Source of the DNA: an uncultured Clostridia bacterium
Lineage (GTDB): Bacteria > Bacillota > Clostridia > Oscillospirales > Acutalibacteraceae
Reading direction: 5' to 3'
DNA: 7,365 nt
NCBI GenBank assembly: GCA_947626485.1
Contig: CANQSG010000102.1
Location: forward strand, 1-7,365
Below the pieces are notes generated by a model. That model saw only the letters and a list, made by a program, of their open reading frames with translations, made no database searches and had not been told where the DNA came from. Every line of letters begins with the position of its first letter. Position 1 is the stretch's first letter. Of this stretch, positions 6,071 through 7,365 are shown piece by piece. A program made the translations under genes and the position numbers.

Positions 6071-6902
6071 AATCGGAAAACATGGATTCGAGGATTTGCG
6101 CCACGCCGTCGGCGGAATTCGGCGGCGCGATGCGGTCTGCCGCCGCTTTTGTCCCCTCGTCGGCGTTCTCCATCGCCCAGCCGATGCCCGCGTATTCGAT
6201 CATCGACCGGTCGTTGACGCTGTCGCCGAAGGCCATCGTCCGCTCCCGCTCGATGCCGAGAATTTCGGCGAGTTTTCGGAGCCCACCGCCCTTTGTCACG
6301 TTGTCGGCGTTGATCTCGAGGTTGTACGGATAGGCGGCGGTCAGGCAAACGCCGGGGCACTTTTCGCGGATGCGGCGAAATTCGGCGTCCCGGATTTTTT
6401 CGTCGGTATAGAACGCCTGCCACTTGTAGATCGGGCGCCCTCTTTGCAGGACGGCATCCCGCAGATGCTCCACCGGCGTCCGCGTGCGGCGCAGCAGATC
6501 GCGGTGCGACTGATCGGGGACAAAATGATCGATTCGCGCGTAATCCGCCGCGCGCGCCCACGCGCCGTCGACCATGTAGCAGTCGATGTAGACGTCTTCG
6601 TATTCGTCCAGAAGGTCGTAATAGCGCAGCGCGTCATCGAGCGAGAGCTCGGCGCTGAACAGGATCTTATCCTGCTGTTTGTCGTAAATTTCGGCGCCGT
6701 TGCAGAGGACAAAATAGCGCATAAAGGGCAGGGCGCGAATCTCCTCGGGCACGACGGGGAACCGTCTCCCGCTGTCGACGACGAGCACCGCGCCTTTAGA
6801 CGCCGCGAGGGCGAGCGCATCGACGGTGCGCCGCGTGAGAACCCGTCCGTCCCCCAGCAGCGTACCGTCCATATCAAACGCGATCAGCCATCTGTCCTTC
6901 AT
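6069..6902 (-). CDS. Cof-type HAD-superfamily hydrolase (phosphatase)
   Basis: This 277-residue protein has the length and all four motifs of the Cof/IIB HAD phosphatases. Motif I is DMDGT with the nucleophile D10 and acid/base D12; motif II is VVDSGR with S44 (often T in relatives); motif III is K204 in ADNVTKGGGL; motif IV is GDSVNDRSM with D227 and D231 for magnesium. The region between about 85 and 190 is the C2B cap that sets substrate choice. Relatives dephosphorylate sugar phosphates, flavin or cofactor phosphates; which one applies here cannot be read. The ATG overlaps the TGA of the upstream [2Fe-2S] gene (ATGA), and only a distant GAGGA is seen before it, so translation is probably coupled. 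Because the upstream gene looks truncated at its 5' end, the original promoter of this unit may have been lost or lies beyond the window. Confidence 0.92.
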   Translation of the reverse strand: MKDRWLIAFDMDGTLLGDGRVLTRRTVDALALAASKGAVLVVDSGRRFPVVPEEIRALPFMRYFVLCNGAEIYDKQQDKILFSAELSLDDALRYYDLLDEYEDVYIDCYMVDGAWARAADYARIDHFVPDQSHRDLLRRTRTPVEHLRDAVLQRGRPIYKWQAFYTDEKIRDAEFRRIREKCPGVCLTAAYPYNLEINADNVTKGGGLRKLAEILGIERERTMAFGDSVNDRSMIEYAGIGWAMENADEGTKAAADRIAPPNSADGVAQILESMFSD

Positions 6903-7219
6903 TTCGCCGCTTCGTCGTCCTCGTGGGAAAGCATGTAGGCCGCTTCGCCGCGCTTGCGGATTTCGTACTCGCTGACGCCGAGCTCCCGCGCGAGGATTTC
7001 AATGACGCGCGAGCCGCAGAAGCCACCCTGGCAGCGACCCATTCCCGCGCGCACGCGGCGCTTGACGGCGTCGACCGTCCGCGCGCCGACGGGGCGGTGG
7101 ATCGCCTGCAAAATCTCGCTTTCCGACACCTGCTCGCAGCGGCAGATGATATGCCCGTAGAGCGGATCGTTTGCGATCAGGCTGTCCTTCTCCTCGTCGC
7201 TCTTGTCGGCAAACCGCAC
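6899..7219 (-). CDS. (2Fe-2S)-binding protein: C-terminal remnant of a GlpA-like FAD-dependent oxidoreductase
   Basis: The 106 codons from GTG at 7219 encode a BFD-like [2Fe-2S] domain with four expected ligands: C26-x-C28 in IICRCEQVSE and C63-x4-C68 in AGMGRCQGGFCGSR. In full-length NAD(P)/FAD-dependent oxidoreductases related to glycerol-3-phosphate dehydrogenase, this domain closes a protein of about 480 residues and is preceded by a linker like the RFADKSDEEKDSL seen here. The open frame goes on upstream of the GTG to 7261 (IKRKNGYIRTRRGIV), which still looks like that linker, then meets TAA at 7262-7264. Beyond the stop, this frame gives no oxidoreductase-like sequence. No ribosome site precedes the GTG. 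I therefore read it as a 5'-truncated gene remnant whose [2Fe-2S] fold is intact, though a stand-alone small ferredoxin-like protein cannot be excluded. It overlaps the HAD gene by 4 bp. Confidence 0.7.
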   Translation of the reverse strand: MRFADKSDEEKDSLIANDPLYGHIICRCEQVSESEILQAIHRPVGARTVDAVKRRVRAGMGRCQGGFCGSRVIEILARELGVSEYEIRKRGEAAYMLSHEDDEAAK

Positions 7220-7261
7220 GATGCCGCGGCGGGTGCGGATATAGCCGTTTTTGCGCTTGAT

Positions 7262-7365
7262 TTAGGCAGGGCATTCGCCATGCCTTCCTCTCAAGGCCGC
7301 CCTTCTCGGGGTCCCCAAAGATTTGAGCAAAGCGAAAATTTTGGGGTAAAGTCAGGGGGCTGGCT
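7262..7365. repeat. Inverted-repeat-rich segment, candidate intergenic or mobile repeat
   Basis: About 100 bases to the window end hold closely packed inverted repeats: GGCAT/ATGCC at 7270-7274 and 7280-7284 with a 5-base loop; GGGGTCCCC at 7308-7316; and a larger hairpin pairing 7313-7324 (CCCCAAAGATTT) with 7335-7346 (AAAATTTTGGGG), with one mismatch and one G-T pair. The larger stem is not followed by a T-run on either strand, so it does not look like a simple terminator. The segment begins where the oxidoreductase frame breaks, which suggests an inserted or recombined repeat. Only one copy is in the window, so repetition is not shown. A + strand frame from ATG at 7280 stays open to the edge but resembles nothing I recognise. 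Confidence 0.35.

Noticed and set aside
5413..6561. A 382-codon open frame on the - strand
   Set aside because: It crosses the end of the AraC gene, a terminator, the DUF2500 gene, its promoter, another terminator and half of the HAD gene in the wrong frame. Its sequence is Arg-rich and without family resemblance.
6066..6938. A 290-codon open frame on the + strand opposite the HAD gene
   Set aside because: The - strand frame has all four HAD motifs in order; the + strand frame has no recognisable motif.
7280..7365. Short + strand open frame from ATG at 7280 to the window edge
   Set aside because: Only 28 codons are visible, it lies in the palindrome-rich segment, and it has no domain resemblance. 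An AGGG about eight bases upstream is too little to support a gene.
1..7365. Possible CRISPR array, tRNA, rRNA, transposase, phage or toxin-antitoxin genes
   Set aside because: Reading both strands, I saw no regularly spaced repeats, no tRNA cloverleaf or rRNA segments, and no proteins with transposase, integrase, phage or toxin-antitoxin signatures.

Overview
This is a GC-rich window, by eye about 60% G+C. It has strong Gram-positive style signals: AGGAGG-type ribosome binding sites, TTGACA/TATAAT-type promoters with 17-bp spacers, and hairpin plus T-run terminators. Together with the gene content (a DUF362 protein without ferredoxin module, DUF2500, a Cof-type HAD phosphatase, cytoplasmic glycosidases with an AraC regulator, and a BFD-type [2Fe-2S] domain from a GlpA-like oxidoreductase), this suggests an anaerobic Firmicute of the Clostridia, perhaps a gut Oscillospiraceae/Ruminococcaceae relative. 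That placement is inference; no rRNA or tRNA is present to fix it.

Layout from left to right: (1) the 3' two thirds of a zinc-independent quinone-oxidoreductase-like MDR gene on the + strand, ending in a hairpin terminator it shares with the convergent gene; (2) a DUF362 gene on the - strand with its own good promoter; (3) a two-gene - strand operon, a GH127-type beta-L-arabinofuranosidase-like enzyme followed 18 bp later by a sialidase-fold (BNR/Asp-box) protein; (4) an AraC-family regulator on the + strand, transcribed divergently from that operon, with the two promoters superimposed on a perfect 21-bp palindrome; (5) a small DUF2500 membrane protein gene on the - strand with its own promoter and terminator; (6) a Cof-type HAD hydrolase on the - strand, overlapping by 4 bp the gene upstream of it; (7) that upstream gene, which is only the C-terminal [2Fe-2S] part of a FAD-dependent oxidoreductase; and (8) about 100 bp rich in inverted repeats, at whose edge the oxidoreductase frame stops.

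The functional core is regions 3 and 4: a small glycan-processing unit with a dedicated regulator. Neither enzyme has a signal peptide, so both should act on imported oligosaccharides or glycosides. The Zn/Cys active site of the GH127 enzyme is recognisable. The sialidase-fold partner lacks the usual FRIP arginine, so its substrate is probably not sialic acid. No transporter is in the window.

I found no CRISPR array, phage gene, transposase or defence system, and no clearly new multi-gene system. The most unusual points are the palindromic overlapping divergent promoter, the atypical enzyme pair, and the oxidoreductase remnant abutting a candidate repeat.
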